From contig JAJSLL010000009.1 of NCBI GenBank assembly GCA_026127935.1, positions 1 through 64,000 of the forward strand: a stretch of 64,000 nucleotides of DNA, in the 5' to 3' direction. Position 1 is the stretch's first letter; each line of letters begins with the position of its first letter. The notes under the pieces were generated by a model that did no database searches, was not told where the DNA came from, and was given only the letters and a program-made list of their open reading frames with translations. Shown in pieces: positions 61,072 through 64,000 of the stretch. A program made the position numbers and the translations under genes. Source of the DNA: Thermoplasmatales archaeon (GTDB lineage Archaea; Thermoplasmatota; Thermoplasmata; Thermoplasmatales; GCA-001856825).

Positions 61072-62285
61072 GCTCCGTATTTCTCGGCCCTATTTGCAGA
61101 ACTCAGGAGGACGTTCATGAGGTCGCTTCCTTGAAGTCTCAGGTAACCATCTTTGGCCCTTATTTCATCAAATTCTCCAACTCCGTCCTTCCTGCATCCT
61201 GGATAGCGAAGTAGAATAGGAACTGGGTCTGAGGTGTGCTCCTTTACACTGGCCGGTGTTGAGTGGTCTCCCGTGAAACACACTACAATCTCGTTCCTCA
61301 CTTTCATCACAGTATCCTTTAGAGCGGCATCGATCTTTTCGATGAATTCTTTCTTGGCGACCCCATTTCCGTCATGGCCTGCGATATCTGTACCCTTTAC
61401 ATTGACAAGTACAAAATCGACCTCCTTAAGTGCTTCCACTGCAGCCACAAATTTCTTCTTCACGTCAGTGTCGATCGACCCGGTGACACCTTCGGGAGTG
61501 AAATCCTTCAGACCAACAAGTCTGCAAATCCCAGAGACTAGGGCAACACCTGCAATAAAACCCCCGTCAAGCGAATACTTTTCGTTGAAGCTTGGTAAGG
61601 ATGGTATCTCACCACCTCCCCTGTATAGGATTGCATTGGCCTCCTTTATTCCGTTGGATCTTCTTTTGACATTTAGCGGCGCATCCTTCAGGATTCTGAG
61701 CGATTGTTTGTAGAATTCGTTCAATATATGCGCAGTTTTTTTACCCTTCTCCGAAGTCGGTACAATGTCCGTGGGTTTCAGGTTATCTGCGTGGGGGTCG
61801 TTATCCGTCACTTCTGTGGAGATCCCTTCACCCCTCAAAACGAGAGCAGCTCGGTGTTCAGTACCCTCCTTGAACAATATTTCAACACCCTCAATCTTCA
61901 GATTGAGCTGTTTGGCCAACTCGGAGGTTCCTTCCCTGATTCTGCCGGCTCTTCTGTCGATTATAGTCCCCTGCTCATTGACCGTTGCAAAATTGGCCCT
62001 GAAAGCTATATCTCCGCCTCTCAGTGTAAGGCCCGTCCCCATCGCCTCAAAAGGTCCTCTCCCTGTGTAGTACTTGAATGGGTCATATCCCAGATAATTC
62101 AGATGTGAAGTGTCTGACCCTGGTATTATGCCAGGTCGGATAGGGTCCATCAGGCCGATCATCCCTTCCCTTGCCAAAGTATTCAGATTCGGTTTATCAG
62201 CGGCTTCCAACGAAGTCTTGCCGCCTAGGGAATCGAAAGGTCTGTCTCCAAGTCCATCTGCAATTATGAGGAGAATTTTCATCAA
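61068..62285 (-). CDS. apgM: Cofactor-independent phosphoglycerate mutase (archaeal ApgM type)
   Basis: Interconverts 3- and 2-phosphoglycerate. LIIADGLGDRPFDSLGGKTS at the N-terminus binds metal, IIPGSDTSHLNYLGYDPFKY contains the catalytic serine, and VCFTGDHSTPASVKEHTSDP supplies further metal ligands. 405 residues, the usual archaeal length. Preceded by the DUF92 gene with a 26-nt gap, probably one operon. Confidence 0.96.
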   Translation of the reverse strand: MMKILLIIADGLGDRPFDSLGGKTSLEAADKPNLNTLAREGMIGLMDPIRPGIIPGSDTSHLNYLGYDPFKYYTGRGPFEAMGTGLTLRGGDIAFRANFATVNEQGTIIDRRAGRIREGTSELAKQLNLKIEGVEILFKEGTEHRAALVLRGEGISTEVTDNDPHADNLKPTDIVPTSEKGKKTAHILNEFYKQSLRILKDAPLNVKRRSNGIKEANAILYRGGGEIPSLPSFNEKYSLDGGFIAGVALVSGICRLVGLKDFTPEGVTGSIDTDVKKKFVAAVEALKEVDFVLVNVKGTDIAGHDGNGVAKKEFIEKIDAALKDTVMKVRNEIVVCFTGDHSTPASVKEHTSDPVPILLRYPGCRKDGVGEFDEIRAKDGYLRLQGSDLMNVLLSSANRAEKYGA

Positions 62286-62311
62286 TTGAGATTCCTTTGA
62301 GAAAAATAAAG

Positions 62312-63043
62312 TTACCTCACAAATAGTAGAAAAGCCATAATAATAGCAAACAGGGCAGCCGAAAAGTTGACTGAGTACTTTGTCAGGTAGCCTCTGTTTT
62401 CTAGAGTCTCTCCGAGGACTGAATCAAAGAGAGAACCAGAAAATGCCAACGAGCCTGAGAGAACGGCGAATTTGAGTAGTACCGCGAGGGGTATAGATAT
62501 CAGCCCACCATAAATGATGTATCCAAAGAGTGAAAAGAAGATAGGAAAGACGAATGATACTATGGTTCCCAGAACAGAAACGCCACCATTCCTCCCCGTT
62601 TCAGCAGGCTTCAGGGTGAGTATCATGTAAGTGTTCTCATCGAGAGAACCGATCTCGGATGCAGCCGTGTCGGAGAGAATTGTTCCCAATGCGACCACAT
62701 AAATGAAGAAAATAAGCATCGGACTGAAGTTCCAGAAATTCATAAGGGAGATCGCTGCTGGAAGCGCCCCTGCTGCCACAACATTCTTTGCCCCTCTTTC
62801 TCCTTTTAGACCCTCTTGCAGGCTCCAGCTCTTCTTCTTTTCAAATCCAGAAAGGGTAGAAATGTAGGATAAGCCCAGGAATAAGAAAAGCATTACAAAA
62901 TACAGCCAACCCCCTCCTATAATGATAAGCGAGCCCACAATCGCAGAGGCTATGGCTCCCTCCCTGCTGAAGGCCTTGATTCTCAGCCCAAGTACGAATA
63001 GGACCGGAATCACCACTAGGAGGATTAGGTTGTACTCATTCAT
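62312..63043 (-). CDS. DUF92 integral membrane protein
   Basis: Hydrophobic protein of 243 residues, six to seven helices. KAFSREGAIASAIVGSLIII, GERGAKNVVAAGALPAA and SDTAASEIGSLDENTYMILT followed by PAETGRNGGVSVLGTI are diagnostic of the DUF92/VTE6 family, related to CTP-dependent polyprenol or phytyl-phosphate kinases. A kinase role on a prenyl phosphate is inferred by homology. Leaderless: TCTTATATAAT is about 27 nt before the ATG. Confidence 0.85.
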   Translation of the reverse strand: MNEYNLILLVVIPVLFVLGLRIKAFSREGAIASAIVGSLIIIGGGWLYFVMLFLFLGLSYISTLSGFEKKKSWSLQEGLKGERGAKNVVAAGALPAAISLMNFWNFSPMLIFFIYVVALGTILSDTAASEIGSLDENTYMILTLKPAETGRNGGVSVLGTIVSFVFPIFFSLFGYIIYGGLISIPLAVLLKFAVLSGSLAFSGSLFDSVLGETLENRGYLTKYSVNFSAALFAIIMAFLLFVR

Positions 63044-63463
63044 GTGTAACTTGCGGATTCTGATATTATATAAGAAATTTTAATCAAAATGGGTCTCGTT
63101 ACAGGATACTTGCATTCTCCATAATGAGACTCTTTGGACGATTTTCTCCTTGTTCTTGAAGAAAGATGTGTTGGGCTCCTGCTTTCGGTAGTTGCACTGC
63201 AGGATAACTATAGCATTACTGAAGCAATAATATGTGTAATAATATCGGTATCCGTGATCCTCTCTTCCACAAATTTTTCTAGGGGTGGGATAGGATTCCT
63301 GAAGGACCATGACAGTGATTCTGGTCATTAGAGGTGTTCCAAAGAAAAGGTATCCGTGTCCTTATACCATATTATAAGAGTCCTTAGGTAGAGGAAACTT
63401 GCATAACTTGCATTGGTTGAGAAATTTGCAAAAATGTTATAACACCATTCACAATTTCTGCTG
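63044..63463. other. Intergenic region with a possible small membrane ORF
   Basis: The plus strand from 63134 has a 65-codon frame (TTG start) with one hydrophobic stretch (AIICVIISVSVILSSTNF) and a charged end (GFLKDHDSDSGH). It has no clear promoter or SD, so it may be a fragment or chance. The 3' part holds TGTTATAAC (63435-63443), the TATA element of kptA. Confidence 0.35.
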
Positions 63464-64000
63464 GTGCCCAGTATCGAGATTCGCAAGTGCATGGTCCACG
63501 GCTACTACAGGGGACACGACTGCCCGTCCTGTGGAGAGGAAGGAAAGTTTATCCTTTCCGAAGAAGAAGTGGACTTGCTCGGAAGGGTTATCACTGGCAT
63601 TCTGAGGCACAAACCCGAAAAGTATCACCTGGAGATAACAGACAGAGGATACGTCAACATAGACGAAATGGTGCAGGAAATCAGGTTCTATTACAGACGG
63701 TTCCACTTCGTTGGTCCCTCACACATATTCGCAATAGTACTGACGGACCAAAAGGGAAGGTACCAGTTGAGCGACAACAAGCGGTACCTGAGGGCCACAT
63801 ACGGACACTCTATAGACGTTGATCTTACCGACTTGCCGACGGATGGTATCTCAGAAATTCTGTACTATCCTACAAACAAGGAAGAATTTGAGATTCTCAG
63901 GGAAAATGGAATACTTCCTTCCGACAGGAGATGGATCCATCTTTCGAGCTCAAAAGAAAAGGCATACATCGCGGGTCTCTACCACTTTGACGCCCCCCTG
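63464..64000 (+). CDS. kptA: RNA 2'-phosphotransferase KptA/Tpt1, truncated by window edge
   Basis: Removes a 2'-phosphate from RNA using NAD+. The N-terminal CMVHGYYRGHDCPSCGEEG is the archaeal zinc module, LLGRVITGILRHKPEKYHLE the RH motif (R48, H49), and YLRATYGHSIDV the second set (R111, H115). The normally conserved YHGT motif reads YYPT (residues 134-137), which may weaken NAD+ binding or reflect divergence. GTG 63464 is leaderless, about 26 nt after a TATA element. The C-terminus lies beyond the window. Confidence 0.88.
   Translation, partial: MPSIEIRKCMVHGYYRGHDCPSCGEEGKFILSEEEVDLLGRVITGILRHKPEKYHLEITDRGYVNIDEMVQEIRFYYRRFHFVGPSHIFAIVLTDQKGRYQLSDNKRYLRATYGHSIDVDLTDLPTDGISEILYYPTNKEEFEILRENGILPSDRRWIHLSSSKEKAYIAGLYHFDAPL

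Overview
This window is a chromosomal segment from a euryarchaeon of the class Thermoplasmata, most likely a moderately acidophilic aerobe related to Thermoplasmatales. The evidence is: an archaeal 16S rRNA end; the archaeal S10-spc-type ribosomal superoperon with SUI1, RNase P p29, SecY, AdkA, DUF106, Cmk and Cbf5; archaeal informational genes (aIF2-alpha, Nop10, NMD3, L44e, S27e, L19e, L32e, S4e); leaderless genes with a TATA element about 25 nt before the start codon; and a membrane-anchored cupredoxin/Rieske/cytochrome b set with Tat components. The taxonomic call is an inference from gene content; no search was run.

Layout. 1-529 is the 5' part of a 16S rRNA gene on the minus strand with a TATA element almost directly upstream. 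919-4473 (minus) is an electron-transfer operon: tandem cupredoxin, Rieske Fe-S protein, cytochrome b. It is followed by an RHH regulator, TatA, a crotonase-fold protein and TatC; Tat is the expected export route for the Rieske protein, so this looks like one functional neighbourhood. 7329-12687 (plus) holds pyrF, the two subunits of an aconitase-X/phosphomevalonate dehydratase (the small one fused to a Nudix domain), asparaginyl-tRNA synthetase, a small Cys-rich protein and NMD3. A frameshifted small membrane gene and ileS follow. 16814-18960 is a compact translation operon (L44e, S27e, aIF2-alpha, Nop10, PAC2 chaperone). 18981-20322 is an arsR/ACR3 arsenite-resistance pair, followed by a small ORF and an NhaP-type antiporter.

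22066-37836 (minus) is one almost gap-free ribosomal superoperon running from L3 to Cbf5, with 29 genes, including an S14 gene of 53 codons. 38304-44186 holds a short unrecognised ORF, a Nudix hydrolase, B12-dependent ribonucleotide reductase opposite a HTH regulator across a dyad-rich promoter region, RpiA and the XerA recombinase with a dif-like palindrome beside it. 44278-64000 is metabolic and mixed: acyl-CoA dehydrogenase, MBL hydrolase, PurM-like protein, QueG-like reductase, TPR proteins, GltD-like flavoprotein, LsrF-like aldolase, a double-domain ThyX, an aldolase/SDR fusion, PrxQ, TruD, a CPBP protease with a zinc ribbon, homoserine dehydrogenase, archaeal phosphoglycerate mutase, a DUF92 protein and a truncated KptA.

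The most interesting points are probable CUG start codons (cbf5 with a textbook Shine-Dalgarno sequence, and the Rieske gene), NMD3 with no standard start codon, the AcnX small subunit-Nudix fusion, the ThyX protein whose signature motif appears split between two domains, the paired cupredoxin domains lacking one expected histidine, and a 11-6-11 palindrome next to xerA. I see no CRISPR array, no complete insertion sequence and no convincing tRNA gene.
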